In this document: positions 37,787 through 50,929 of the stretch, piece after piece | Position numbering within the stretch: the stretch's first letter is position 1 | How the letters are laid out: each line of letters opens with the position of its first letter | DNA from: Paulownia fortunei | Taxonomy: Eukaryota; Streptophyta; Magnoliopsida; Lamiales; Paulowniaceae | Direction of reading: 5' to 3' | Assembly: GCA_019321725.1 (NCBI GenBank) | Contig: CM033108.1 | Span: 4,596,001 to 4,660,000 of the forward strand | DNA: 64,000 bases | Translations under genes and position numbers: made by a program | Notes under the pieces: model-generated | Seen by the model: the letters and a program-made list of their open reading frames with translations, nothing else | The model's database searches: none | Told to the model about the DNA's origin: nothing

Positions 37787-38580
37787 ATGATTTTAGCTAA
37801 AAATCAACAGGTTGGAGAAAACTATATTGATTGGAAATGTAATTTGATGATTGTTCTCACTGCGGAGAAGCATAAGTTTGTGCTAAATGAACCCTGTCCC
37901 GCTATACCTTCTATGGAGTTTACGGCTGAACAGAAGGCGACCTATGACAAATGGATCCATTCTGATGAGATGGCCCGCTGCTACATTTTAAGATCTATCT
38001 CAAATGTGTTGCGGCAGAAACATCAGAACATGGAAACTGCTAGTGATGTTATGGAGAGCCTTCGGGAAATGTTTGAGCACCAAGGACGCTAGACCCGCCA
38101 GACAGCTATTAGGTCTATTATGAACATGTGCATGAAACCCGGAACGCCTGTGAGAGATCATATGCTTGCATTAATCGCTTGGTTTAACGTGGCTGAGGTT
38201 TTGGGGACTGAAATCAAATTGGAGACATATGTTGACATGGTTTTGGAGACTCTTCCTAAGATGTTCTCATAGTTCAAGGTTAGCTATAACATGAACAAGC
38301 TGAACATGTCCCTGACCGAGTTGATGAATGAGCTCCAAAATGCTGAAAATGTTCTTAAAACCAGAGGTGGTGATGCACTTGCTGTTACTTTTACTGGACC
38401 ATCCTCTTCCAAACTGAAAAACAAATGAGGTAATAAGAGGAAGAAGTCTAACAAGAAGAGTCTACAACAACAGGCGAAGAAGCCAAGTTGCATGGCAAGC
38501 TCAAGGGGAAGTGCTTTTATTGTGGACAGAAGGGTCATTGGAAGAGGAACTGCCCGAAATACCTAGCTTTGAAAAACTAA
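37787..38580 (+). pseudogene. Copia gag remnant with CCHC zinc knuckle
   Basis: Starts at ATG 37787 and reads as a copia gag (UBN2-like region with YDKWIHSDEMARCYIL). It has in-frame stops at 38090 (TAG), 38270 (TAG), 38426 (TGA) and, after a frame change, 38578 (TAA). A nucleocapsid knuckle of the form C-x2-C-x4-H-x4-C is encoded at about 38512-38553. Not translatable as one protein. Confidence 0.88.
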
Positions 38581-39180
38581 GGTAATGGTGAGTTATCCTT
38601 TATTGAGTCATGTTTAGTGGTTGATTCTACTGATACTTGGATAGTAGATTCTGGAGCTACTAATCATATTTACAATACATTACAAGGGTTCCAAGTAACT
38701 AGGGAGCTCAATGAAGGGGAACATACTCTCAACGTTGGCACATGAGCAGTGGTGTCTGTAAGAGCTGTTGGAATTATTTATCTTTATTTTAGAGATAAGA
38801 AACATTTGGTTTTAAGAAATTATTATTATGTCCCAAATATTACTAGAAATTTGATTTCTGTTGCTTTATTGTTTAGACAACGATATTATGGCCATTTTCA
38901 CCAATGGCGGTTGATATTTTCTTGAATAAAACCCTTATTTGTAAGGGATGTTTGAATAATAATTTATATGTCTTAAAACCTACCGACAACTTATTATATC
39001 ACACTACATCTAACAAGCACATCAAGTTGTCTAGCACCTAAGACTTGGTCATATTAACCTAAATAGGATTCAGAGGCTAGTAAGGGATGATCCTTTAAGT
39101 AATTTAAAGGTGGAATCCCTACCTATATGTGAGTCCTATTTGGAAGGTAAAATAACTAAAAGGCCCTTTACTTCTAAGGG
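38581..39180 (+). pseudogene. Copia protease and pre-integrase remnant
   Basis: The aspartic protease motif W-x-V-DSGAT is encoded near 38635-38670 in the zinc-knuckle frame, with a TGA at 38743. After frame changes the GAG-pre-integrase region follows (LGHINLNRIQRL near 39030-39080). Confidence 0.8.
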
Positions 39181-39960
39181 CTTAGGACAAAAGAAGTCTT
39201 GGAATTAGTACATTCTGACGTATGTGGACCAATTAGTGTCCAAGCTAGAGATGGATATGAGTATTTCATCACTTTCACTGATGATTACTTTCAATACGAT
39301 TATATTTACCTAATGGCTTGCAAATTTGAGGCCCTTGAAAAGTTCAAGGAATTCAGAAATAAAACGGAGAAGTAATTAGGTAAGAGCATTAAAACACTTC
39401 GGTCAGATCGAGGTGGGGAGTATCTATCTAATGACTTTAGAACATACTTGTTAGAAAATGGGATTGTATCCCAGCTGAGCGCACCAGGTACTCTCCAGTA
39501 GAATGGTGTCTCAGAGAGGAGAAACAAGACCTTGTTAGACATGATCAGATGCATGCTTGGTTTCTCCACTCTCTCTACATCTTTTTGGGGATATGCTATA
39601 CAGATTGTGGTATACTTATTGAATATGGTTCCTTCTAAGTCTGTCCCTAAGACACCCTTGGAGTTGTGGAATGGGCGTAAGCCCAATCTAAGATATATCT
39701 GGGTATGGGGATGTCCTGCGCATGTGCTTAAGGGTAAGATGGAAAAAATGGAATCAAGATCAGAGGTATGTATCTTTGTAGGATATCCTAAGGGAACAAG
39801 AGAATATTACTTCTATAGCCCTCAGGACAAGAAGGTATTTGTGAGTACAAATGCAACCTTCTTAGATGACAGATATATAGAAGAACATAGATCCAAGAGT
39901 AAGGTTCTTTTGGAAGAGATGAGGGAAAATATTCCTAGATCATCCATTCTAGAGATCCGC
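39181..39960 (+). pseudogene. Copia integrase remnant
   Basis: Integrase core with the HSDVCGP and RSDRGGEY motifs, and the NGVSERRN motif just after a TAG at 39499. A TAA lies at 39373. The C-terminal part is open from 39532 to about 40000 (WGYAIQ..., GYPKGTREYYFY), and a frameshift follows near 40000-40030. Confidence 0.87.
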
Positions 39961-40237
39961 ATTGAACCTACTCAGTTTGAATTCATGTTTTTACCACCGT
40001 CATTTTTGGACCCAGTGGAAGACAAATGGAGTTCCACCTACTGTGCCTATTGGTTCACCAGCATTTGAGATGGGAGGAGATCATGTCCCTATTGTTCGGT
40101 CACCTCTAGGTACTGATACTGAGAATGAGGGACATGAGGCATAAGAGATAGTAGGAGAACAACAATCGATTCCAATTATCCAGGAGCCTCCATCGCTTCA
40201 ACGTAGTGGGAGAATCATTCGACCACCTTCTAGATAC

Positions 40238-41160
40238 TTGCTCTTTGGAGAGTCTTTCGAGGCAGTCTCCACTGAACAAGAGGAGGATCCCACCTTGTAT
40301 AGAGAAGCTATGGAGGATGTAGACGTTGACCATTGGAGGAGTGCTATGGATTTAGAAATGAAATCCATGTATACTAACTTTGTCTGGGATTTTATAGATA
40401 TGCCTAATACGGTAAAACCCATAGGGTGTAAATGGATCTGCAAGAGAAAGAGAGGAATAGATGGAAAGGTAGAGACCCTTAAAGCTAGATTGGTCGCTAA
40501 GGGTTTTACCCAGCGAGAAGGAATCGACTACGAAGAAACCTTCTTACCTGTGGTCATGCTAAAGTCTATTCGGATTCTCTTATCCATTGCAGCTTATTTT
40601 GATTAAATGGACGTCAAGACAGCTTTCCTTAATGGAAATCTTGATGAGAACATCTATATGATGCAACCAGATGGTTTTATCAAAAAGGGTTAAGAGCATA
40701 AAGTATGCAAACTGAATAGGTCCATTTATGGACTTAAATAGGCGTATAGATCTTGGAATATCATGTTTGATCAAGCTATAAAGAGTTATGATTTTGATTA
40801 GAACCCTGATGAGCCTTGTGTTTATAAGAAAATTAAGAACGACAGGGTGACTTTTCTCGTGCTGTATGTGGATGACATCCTACTCATTGGAAATAATGTA
40901 GGAGTGTTAACATCAGTAAAACACTGGTTGACATAATATTTTGATATGAAGGACTTGGGAGAAGCAAACTATGTTCTAGGAATTCAGATCCTTCGGGATA
41001 GGAAGAATAGATGGATTGCTCTATCACAAACTGCATATATTGACAAGATACTGGTGAGGTTTGCTATGCAAAATTCTAAGAAGGGCCAAACGCCATTCAG
41101 ACTGGAATTCACTTGTCACGGGAGCACTGTCCTAAGACTTCTAATGAGGTGGAATACATG
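40238..41160 (+). pseudogene. Copia reverse transcriptase remnant
   Basis: RT motifs KARLVAKGFTQREGIDYEETF, MDVKTAFLNG and YVDDILLIG are readable in order. Stops at 40604, 40691, 40739, 40799 and 40934 break the frame, and a one-base loss near 41104 shifts it. Confidence 0.9.
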
Positions 41161-41800
41161 AAGCAGGTTCCTTATGCCTCGGCTATAGGAAGCCTCATGT
41201 ATGCTATGCTGTGTACCCGACCAGATATCTATTATGCTGTTGGGATTGTCAGTAGATATTAGTCAAACCCAGGGCCGAAGCACTGGACTACTGTAAAGCA
41301 TATATTTAAGTATCTTTGGAGAACTAGAGGATATATGCTAGTTTATTCAACTCCAAAATTGGTGCCAGTGGGCTATACTAATTCTGATTTTCAGGCTGAT
41401 AGGGACTCTTGTAAGTCCACATCAGGGTCAGTATTCATATTGGGTGGTGGTGCCATTGTTTGGAGGAGTATCATGCAATCTTGTATTGTTAATTCCACAA
41501 TGGAGGTAGAATACATGGTGACTTGTGAAGCAGCTAAAGAAGTCGTGTGGTTGAGGAAGTTCTATTGAGCCTTGAGGTGGTTCCTTCCGTATCACAGGCC
41601 ATTACTTTACACTGTGACAATAGTGGAGTAGTGGCAAATACAAAAAAGGCCAGAAATAATCGACGTGGAAAACACATTGAATGAAAGTATCACCTTGTTA
41701 GGGATATCGTTCAACGAGGAGATGTGACAGTGTACAAGATTGCATCTGTAGAAAATCTTGCTGATCCCTTTACTAAAAGTTTATCAGTTAAGAGTCTTGA
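41161..41800 (+). pseudogene. Copia RNase H remnant
   Basis: The RNase H region has the SxSG-type block (DSCKSTSGSVFILGGG) and EYMVTCEAAKEVVWLRKF. A TAG lies at 41260 and a frame break follows 41568. The region ends just before the polypurine tract. Confidence 0.87.
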
Positions 41801-41845
41801 GGGGCATATTGAATGTATGGGCATACTAGACATGTCTCATTTACT

Positions 41846-41863
41846 CTAGGGCAAGTGAGAGAT
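41846..41863 (+). other. Polypurine tract of the copia element
   Basis: The purine-rich GGGCAAGTGAGAGAT immediately precedes the right LTR. It matches the usual AAGTGGGAGAT form in plant copia elements, with one purine change. Confidence 0.75.
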
Positions 41864-43211
41864 TATTGGATAGTATTATGCCCATCGAGTAAATTATTAT
41901 GTAATATGACATTTTAAAATAAAATATTTATTTTGATTTATTTATAAATTATTTTGAACTTGCATTTGTCCATGGATTGTTTTGATATTATAAATCGAGT
42001 GTTTAAGTCGTTAAACACAAAAAAAATCAATTTATAATTCAATCTAATTGGTAAATAAATGCGGACAATTTATTTTGGTAAGATCGTTTTAATTTTATAG
42101 AAGTCTATCTTTGACTTGGTAATAAAATTAAAAATATATTTTTAATGTATTGGATTGGACCACGTGAATATTTGACTACACATATTTAATTTTACTTGAT
42201 TGTCGTACGTGACACCTTAATCCTGAGCGAGTAATGAACTTCAATTACTAACTTGAAGTTCCTTGAAGCATCAATGAGTGAGATCAAATTAATGATCAAT
42301 ATCTTAGTATTTTGGGAATTAAAGTGAAATAACGGAGAACATATATTAATAATATGGAGTCCGTCACCTATTTAATAGGCATGATTATGATCTCACGAGT
42401 TCTTCTTATAGACAGTAAAATCTGAGCTCAGTAATTCAACATTGATTGTTGAATTAATAATATGATTTGATTACATGAGACTGTCAGATAAAAATTGAGA
42501 GTTGAGCATTTATGAATATTGAAAAAGGGGTATTTTGGTCAATTTACCCTATTTCAATTATTCCAGTTGATCGACGGGGGTAACATGTAAGATCGATAAA
42601 TCAGATGATATATATAATTGATTATTAGCTTCAGTAATTTCAATTAGATTAAGAGTGCAGTCTCGTTTCTTTAGTAGAATGAAACAAGATTAATAAATTA
42701 TTTTGACCAGTCATGAGTTAACTGGGTCAAAATTAATTTATTAGAATTTAGTCTAATTGGGTCCGACCATGTCCCTTTGGTAGCTCTGGTATAAGGACTG
42801 GTTAAATTATAAAAGTTATAATTTATGAAACTGCATAAATTTGGGATAAGAAAAGATTTTATCAGATAAGATTCTTGAATTCTTATCAGATAAGAATTCT
42901 ATTTTCTCCAAGATTTTCGGATTGGTTTATATTCAACTTTCATAATTGTGCCCACACACAGAGAAAAGAGAGTGCAGTTTTAAAGTCCTTGAGAGAACAC
43001 CAGAGAAAATTTGGAGGTTTGGAGTGTGGCACCATTCAATTCCGACAAAAGATTATTGTAGAAATCATTACAGAGGTAATCTTTCTAACCTTTTTTTAAC
43101 CAATTAATCAGTTTCAGTTAAAAACATATTATGATCAAAGATCCCATAACGGGACGTTTGAATTATAAAAAATTAATTTTTATGATTGAATGATCCTGTT
43201 CTTGGCTAATA
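41864..43211 (+). repeat. Right (3') LTR of the copia element
   Basis: Starts TATTGGATAGTATTA (the initial TG has become TA) and ends CTTGGCTAATA (CA has become TA). It is colinear with the left LTR; most differences I compared are transitions. Confidence 0.93.
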
Positions 43212-44150
43212 CTAAACACTCATCAAATAGTGCCACGACTCCATAAAATGGCTCCGCGATGCAATTTTTTTTCCAAGTGGCACTGCAACCCTAAAAAATA
43301 GCTCTACGGCATCGAACATATTGTCACAATTGTGTTGCATGCTATATTTTGCTCTATTCAGGGTTTTTAATTATTTTTTAACCTTTTTTCCAAATGAATT
43401 AGCTTATGTTTTCGTACAAATTGCATTCATATCTATTGATTTTCTATAGCCATTTATGTCAGCTCATTATCTAACTTGTGGAGAAAGCTATGCTAAAAAT
43501 ATAAAAATGTGCCACATTTGAAAAGTTTCAGTCTGCAACTAACTCTTTAACCTGATTTTTATCATTGACATCGATTGAATTGGGATAAATGGTAAGTATT
43601 AAAGTTGTATTCCTATATCTTACTTTTCAATAAATTATGAATCAGGTCAATAGAATTTCGGATTAAAATTTTATGTCCAAAATACAAACATTGCATTAAT
43701 AGTGTTGTGGTGTGGATTCTTTAAATTTTTAACCAAATTTTTATTTCTTTTCATTTTCTTCATCCTTTTCATGTTACCTCCAAGATTGCAAATAAAATGC
43801 ATAAAAAACAAACAAATTTAAAGAAAATTGAATCATGTCAGAGTTTTATTTATCCAAATATCTTATTTCTAAAACAATGGCCATAAGAAGTTTTAAATAT
43901 GAAAGAAATATTAATAAAACACTCATGTTTGCAAGGTCTTATGTATTGAAAAGCTAATGACTTTCAATAGTTCACAATACTTTTTTTGTATATATTATAT
44001 ATAAAAGTTATGTAAAGACTCAGATATGGTTATTCTAACTTAACTAAGATCAAGTGTAATTCGCAATAGTTAAACATGATAAAAGTCTACATATATGATG
44101 AACTCCAACTTTTTCACCAGCAGCTGAACATTGAAATGTGTTGACTCAGA
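43212..44150. other. Spacer after the copia element
   Basis: AT-rich spacer with no gene or defined element. Confidence 0.5.
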
Positions 44151-44488
44151 GGGTGTTTGGTTAATAAGCTTATTTAAATGATCTTAAATTCTTACATTTT
44201 ATAAAATATTTTTAGAACTTATAAGATACTAAATTTTATTTTAAAGATAAGTTCTTGAAGAGTTTTAATAAAATAAGATCAGAAAGCTTATTAGATGCTA
44301 ATAATGACAATTTTATAATTCATATAATCATAATTAAAAGAGTTTATTAAGATTTTAAAAATATGTTGGAAGTACTTAATTTTTTTAAAGTATCTTATAA
44401 AGTTTTTTACCAAACATATTAGTATAGCTTATAAGCTATGAAACATTATAAGACATTTTAAGAAGATTATAAGCTGACCAAAACACCT
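44151..44488. mobile_element. MITE-like element, about 338 bases
   Basis: The termini are inverted: GGGTGTTTGGTTAATAAGC on the left, and a right end ACCAAAACACCT whose reverse complement starts AGGTGTTTTGGT. The subterminal sequence, rich in AGCTTAT and ATCTTA, is also mirrored. There is no coding capacity. A clear target duplication was not seen, so the superfamily is left open (the termini resemble hAT-type MITEs). Confidence 0.6.
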
Positions 44489-45879
44489 TCTTAGTACAAT
44501 ATTCGTACACAGTTAACAGCTTATAAGATAAAAGGTAAATATTAATAAAAAATACTTGCTTCTCAATCCGTACATCTAGTCCATTGAGATTACTTTAATG
44601 ACAATTTTCTCTTGGATAATTCTCCCTATTTTCATATCATCCTTGGTAAACCTTAAGGTAAGAGAAATATGCACGTATAGGAAACTTTATATGGTCGAAA
44701 ATCATATTTTCAAAATCGGACACAATCATTTGGTTCAATTGAAAATCGAAGATTGATCCGGTTAGACACATAAAATCAATTTTTTGATATAACTGGTCAA
44801 AATCGGTCAAACCAATTTGACCAATTTTTATTTATTTTTACATATTTTATATTTATATTTTTTAAAAAATTTAAATTTAATATTTTATTATATTTATTTG
44901 ATTATTTGGATTTTGTGTTTTGTTAGATATTTTTTTAAGTAGTTATTTATTTATTTTTACGTTTAAAATATATTACGTAACAATTAGTCTATTATATTAT
45001 AATTTCATATAATATAATAAGAAAATATAATTAATTTTCTTTAGACCGACCTGATCGATGGTTGAATGAGTCTGATTAAAAATAATTACCAATCCAATTA
45101 TAAAAACAATAATTTAGAATAAAATAGCCCATATGTTTTGTTCATTAGTGGTCACAAAGTTGTTGCTTTTCATCTTGTTGGAATATTTGTTGTTGGAAAA
45201 AGGACATTAAACTAAAATAAACTGTTAAAGAATTTCATGAAGCATATCATGTGTAGGCCTCTTTTACTTTGAGCATTTTTAAATGATTAACTAGTAGTAA
45301 TGGATGATCAAAAGATATCGTATACCAGAAAAAATCCTCACATGCATTGCACAGGATTGATGATCAATAAAAAAATACTTATATATGTAATTGATATGTA
45401 ATATGATTTAGTAGAGTATTTCTTAATATATTGTGTTAGATATACATGTTGGAGAGCTCATTATTATTGTTCTAAGCTCATTCATTTATGTTTAGGTTGG
45501 ATATATTAAAATATTCTATCTAAATTTATGTTTATTTAATGTGATAAGATATGAGATGAGATAGTATAAAAGTCGAGCCCATGATAAATTTTAATATTTT
45601 TTAGGATGAGTCATCCTATGAAATAAGTGTGATGAAAAGAAAAGAAAGAAGAAAAAAAAAAAAAAAGAAGAGAAAATAACGACAGAGCAATTTAGGCAAC
45701 AAATTTTAATCATACTATTCAATCATAAGAAGTACAAATAATACTTTTTTCGATATGTAATTTGTTCTCAATATCATATTTTATCACATTTTTTATCAAT
45801 TATTCGTTATCTCAACCAATGAAGTAAATGACCATACTTTCATAATCCTCGCCTTGCACTTGAAACATTCCCATTGTCC
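44489..45879. other. Spacer downstream of the X8 gene, partly duplicated at 50.6 kb
   Basis: No gene. About 44610-44695 and 45165-45410 match 50620-50700 and 50705-50990 in the same order. The intervening ~470 bases here look like an insertion; they contain inverted GGTCAAACCAATTTGACC-type motifs. Confidence 0.6.
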
Positions 45880-46571
45880 TCATGGATACTTGCAAATGCC
45901 ATAAGCTATATCCAAAAATAAGATAGAAAGAGTTTATTACTAATTAGGGTAATCAAAACCTAAATAAAATGAATTCTTATGTGAAAAGATAACTTCCAAA
46001 ACAACAAACAACTAATCATATATCAAGCATACAAGCAAACACATTTCATACAGTGAGACACGAACAAAGATTAATATATATACACACACATACATACATA
46101 TATGTATATATATATAGAGAGAGTAATTACAAGGATCGATTGTTGTAATGCTGCCAATGTCAGGATTGCATACACCACGACTTTTATAGTAAAAATTGAG
46201 GGCATAGTTTGCATGACTTGGCAAGAGGTCGGGATCAAAACAGGAACCACCTAATTGGATAGCTCCACAATCTATCAATCCGCAAGCATAGTCTAAAAAT
46301 CCTTGCATCTTCTCAGGAGGGGCAGTCAGTCGGGCGATACACCAGTTGTTGACCTAGAGCAATAAAATTTATTCAAATCTAACAAATCAATGATCTGTGT
46401 TGTCAAATAATAATACTAACCAATTGTTTAAACTGAAATACTTTCCCAATTATCATCAAATAAAAACTAACTTACTTGTTTCTGACCAAACAATTTAGTA
46501 GTTTCATCAGTGGCATATACAGCACCTAAAAGACAACAGATAATAAGCAAATAGAGATTGTTTTTCTCCAT
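45880..46571 (-). CDS. Secreted X8/CBM43 domain protein (callose-binding type), 114 residues, three exons
   Basis: Minus-strand gene with exons 46571-46476, 46353-46131 and 45905-45880 (26 bases including TGA). Donors are CAA|GTAAGT and CCTT|GTAATT; acceptors are CTCTAG and TATAG; the phases agree. Residues 1-20 form a signal peptide ending VYA. The X8 domain follows from NNWC, with the six family cysteines in WC, ACG, DCGAI, GSCF, GVC and GIC, plus the family's FDPD and YALNFYYKSRG segments, and it ends SYGICKYP. X8 domains bind beta-1,3-glucan (callose); short single-X8 proteins act in the apoplast or at plasmodesmata. There is no glucanase domain and no obvious C-terminal GPI signal, so it is a small secreted X8 protein and not a typical GPI-anchored PDCB. 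Intron 2 contains CA/TA microsatellites (about 46080-46118). Confidence 0.9.
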
Positions 46572-49004
46572 GAGAACTTTGGCTGCAGAGCTAAGTTTCC
46601 TGTTTTTTTTTATGAAAGAAAACAAAATTTGTGTACTTTCTTGAGTTTAAATATTTGATGCAACATGTTGGCATATTAAGGAAATGAATTCTGGTCCCCG
46701 GCCTATAAATCTCTTACCTTATTTGAGTATATCATTGACCACATATCTTGCCTTATTTATATATATAATTGATTTGTGACTATTCTCTATACAATTATAG
46801 GACAGTTACCTTGTATAAATTATTTACCATTATGTAATATTATGTAATTAATTTATGGTACTAATATAGACATTAAATGAGAAAGATCTATCTATTCAAC
46901 TATAATCTTATATGGCACGAGAAAATGCAATTATCTCCATAAGGTAGTAATAATATGATATTGATATTTAGCTAATTTTATGGACCTAACATATAATCTT
47001 ATGGATACGATAAAGTTTTCTATGCATAAAACTAGCCCCTTTTCATCCATAAACTATAAAGAAAATAAATTATAGTTTTTTTATTCAAGAATTTAATAAT
47101 AAATTAAAAAGATTCTCATAACAGTTTAATTTAGTTAGTTGTTTATATAATAAGTGACTGCATGTGTCAAAAAATTGTACATAATGTTACTTGGTCAACA
47201 ATAATAAAGGAATAAGATATGTCATCCTGACATAAATTATATCATATTTAAGTATTTTATCATTTAATACTTCAGTTGTATTATTCTAAATTTTCAAAAT
47301 GCAAACTGTATAATTCATCGAATTACAATAAACTGGGAATATTAAGAGTAAACATAAAAATATTTGGAAAGCAATCTTTGAAGTTTAGAGACATTTCAAT
47401 ACTATATACAAGGCAATAAATTAAATCAAATGTAAGTAACACATAATTTAATCTTTAAAATTTCCAAAAAAAAAAAAAGAAAATAAATAGTATGTCTGTA
47501 ATATGTTAAGTTTGTTTTTTTCTTTTAGTGGTAAAATAAATTTCCTAATAAAAATGTGAACAAGCCAAGTGTCCAAGATTTACTAATAAAAATGCTCGAA
47601 TTTGACTAGTCAAATAATAATTCTCATCAACATTTTTTCCATGTATTCAATCGTAGAAAAATTAATAATCAACAAAAGCTTTGAATTTCCATGTAATACA
47701 ATTAAATGGAATCGCAAAAACTAGTTAATAACTTATTTATCTTTAAAAAATAATTATTCACGTGTCAAATTTATAATTTGTTATTATCACTGAAAATTAT
47801 TATTGCTATAAATAATTGCAATATAATTGATTCTTGGACCACGAAAATTCAGAAGAACATTCGGGATTTGTTCATTTTTTATAAAAGGTCAAAAAAGTAA
47901 TGAATCAAGCATGTTCATAAGAACAATATGAGTTTCTCTTTTAAAATTATTTAAATGTGTGTTGTTTCACATTAACATTTGGTTTTCCACAGTTAATTTG
48001 TAATTAATCCAATTTGCACAAAAAGAAAAAGAAAATGATGCCTTGTGGATCCAATGGCCCTTAGCAAAATTAAATTGGGCACTCTTCCATTGCTAGCTTC
48101 ATTATATATTTACTTATTTACTTTATTTATTTTTATTACAGTCATTCCAAATAATTGGAAGTTATTGAAATTGCAAGAAAAATAGTCCATCCTTACTTAT
48201 TCTATCACAAAATTTCTGTCTTGTTTTAATGGATTTATATAGAAGTTGTCAAGAACTTTGATCTAACTAAACACTGAGAATTTTGTAGTTTAATCTATTA
48301 AATGGATTGAAGAGTGAGAAGATTTGATAAACAAAATAAATTCATCACGATTAATTTGTGCCTAAGCCCGACTCATATACACTCTCTCTGTTGGTGTTTA
48401 ATGTTTTGTTTGCTATTTATACAATGAAATAGTTGGATTTTTTACTAATTTAATACATTAATGTTAAAATATGTTAATATTATAAAACTTTTGAATAATA
48501 GTATTTGTTATGGTGTTTAATATTATAACCAATTAATTATTTGATATAGCCTTCAAGAAATAGTCAAGTTTAATTGTCACAAACACCAAGACATTCTAGT
48601 TTTGGACGAATGATGGATTCTTGACAACAAATTTGGCGCATATTCATGTTTGGTTACTGTCATTTTTATTGTATTTGTCTTGGTTGGTTATTAATTCTCG
48701 AATTTGACTCAGATTGTAACTTTTTTTTTCTTTGATAAGTAATTCTAGATGTAATTTTACTACTTGTTTTATAAACCAAATTCTGAAAATTTAGGAGAAT
48801 AATAACTAATTTGGTTAGTACCATTCTACAGGATTACATAATTATGTTTTTTATTTCATTTTTAGTGAGAAAAATAATAAGAAAAATATTTTCTTCACTT
48901 CAAATGATTAGCACTTGCACTTTATTTTTTAAACTTTTTCTTTAATATTTTTTTTACTTAAAATGTTAATATTTTATGCTTTATTTTTTAAAAATTTTTT
49001 CTTC

Positions 49005-49054
49005 GGTATTTGCTTCACTTCAAATGATAGGTATTTGCTTCACTTCAAATGATA
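49005..49054. repeat. 25-base tandem duplication
   Basis: The unit starting GGTATTTGCTTCACTTC is repeated at once (49005-49029, 49030-49054). A third, diverged relative lies near 48893-48915. Confidence 0.85.
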
Positions 49055-50881
49055 GTCTTTGTACTTTATTTTATTTTTTTATCTTTTTCTTTAGTAAGTG
49101 CTCTATAACACATTCTGAGAGTTAAGACATGAAAATGATGCTTTGCTAAACTACCCATTTTACTGTATTGTCTGCTCTTATTTCTCTTTTATGACAGTTC
49201 AAAATAAGACTTAGTTCTAAAATACAAATTCTCTCTCATAAGTGTCCTCTCCATTAGGATATATTTGGATTTTGAATTTTAGAAAGGAAGAGTAAGAAGA
49301 AAAAGATCAAACAATAAAACAAAAGGTTTTGTCATTTGAAGTATAGAAAATATTTTTCATGATATATATATATATATTAAATTCAAGAACCAAATATAGC
49401 ATTAAAATAAGCATATATTATTATTAATTTTCAATCACTATTTTTAAAGATAATTTAAAATATACTTAAAATTTTAACTCTTCCAACTTTTCTTTAATTT
49501 TTTTTTTGGTTAAATTAAAAGCATGATATTAAAATGGAGGTATTATTGAAACCCACGGCAGTTTAGTCCATTGTCCTTTTTAAAATCATTTGGACGTCAC
49601 TCATTTCAAGGAAGGGAAAGCTAAATTACTTAATCTACATGGATTCCAGATAGAGATCGAACTCGTGTAAGTCCTAAATAAATAGAGTTGAATTGAATAT
49701 GTTATTATTTAAATATTTATTAAATTTTAAAAATTATATTTAAATATATTTATTCATCGAATAAAGTTTGAACAAATTTTAATTAAGTCGAACACAATTT
49801 AAGTTTGAATAATTTATTTATTTTATATATATTTTATTATTTTTTATTAATCGATCAAGTTCGAGCCAAACTCTAGGTTTTATTAAATGAAAAAAATATT
49901 TTTATACTTGATTTATTATATTTAATAAATTAAAATTAAATAAATTTTTAACAATTATTTTAAAATCAAGTATCGAGTATTTTAATTTATTTTCAGCTAT
50001 ACTCTCAAATTCACTTCAAATGTACTTAAAAAAAGGGCATAAAATTTTACCATTTATTAATCCTGGGTCTTGATTCAATTATCATATGATTTGCGGTAAT
50101 GCTTTTATCTCTCGTTCATTTTCTACCACAATTACAGATCTAATAAACTATTCCACTTCCCTATGGGCCCCTCCAATCATTTGAGTGTTGTTTTAAGGAG
50201 GAATGTTGTACTGAAGAGGAGTTGGGATATCAATATTAATTCAATTTGAACTCTCTTAGTGAAATATTGCTTAATTAATGAGCAAATTTTAACATTATAG
50301 CATGAAGGATCGACCAGACCTTCATGCTTTTTTAGAATAAGATTTTCAGTTTTATATATTCACCATTTCACCACCTGGACATCTTAAAAATGTATCACAT
50401 TTCATGAATATATATTTTATTATTAAAGTGTATGAATAAATTAAAAGCCGAAAAAGAATTATGATAAGTTCTTTAAACAAAATGCACCATGTCGTATGTA
50501 TTAATAGGAAAGAAATACTAAAAATCAAGGTTTACAACTCTCTAGCATATATAATTTTCTTTAGCTTCATAATCTACCATCTACTCCAATATTGATATTA
50601 ATGATATTCTTCTATCATATAATCCTTTCTTTATGTTCATGATTTTCATATCATCCTCAATAAACCTTAAGGTAGAGAAATACGCAAATATAAGAAATTT
50701 TATGTGGTTAAGAACAAGAATATTTGTTACTAGAACAAGGACACAAAATTTGAATAAACTGTTGATGAATTTTATGAATCATAACCTATTTAGGAGCATT
50801 TTAATTTAGAATTTTGTATGTCTACTGGTACGGCATGAACAAAATATGTCATATAATAGGACAATCCTCGCTTGCATTGCA

Positions 50882-50929
50882 CATGATTGATGATCAATAA
50901 GAAAGCATGATTGATGATCAATAAGAAAG
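50882..50929. repeat. 24-base tandem duplication
   Basis: The unit starting CATGATTGATGATCAATAAG occurs twice in tandem. The related single copy near 45352 is not duplicated, so the expansion is local. Confidence 0.9.

Larger units (their letters stand above)
34676..43211 (+). mobile_element. Ty1/copia LTR retrotransposon, full-length but inactive
   Basis: Complete structure in the order LTR, primer-binding site, leader, gag, protease, integrase, reverse transcriptase, RNase H, polypurine tract, LTR. Integrase before RT defines copia. The two LTRs are about 1346 and 1348 bases and roughly 90 percent alike by eye, so the insertion is not recent. gag-pol has at least 13 in-frame stops and several frameshifts, so it cannot be autonomous. 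The 5-base flanks (TTAAT on the left, CTAAA on the right) do not match well, so the target duplication has decayed or the ends have been altered. Confidence 0.95.

Noticed and set aside
43200..43216. Target-site duplication for the copia element
   Set aside because: The 5-base flanks TTAAT and CTAAA do not match well enough to claim a duplication.
46012..46308. 98-codon minus-strand frame as a stand-alone gene
   Set aside because: It is the middle exon of the X8 gene read on into intron microsatellites; the true gene has a signal-peptide exon before it and a 26-base last exon.
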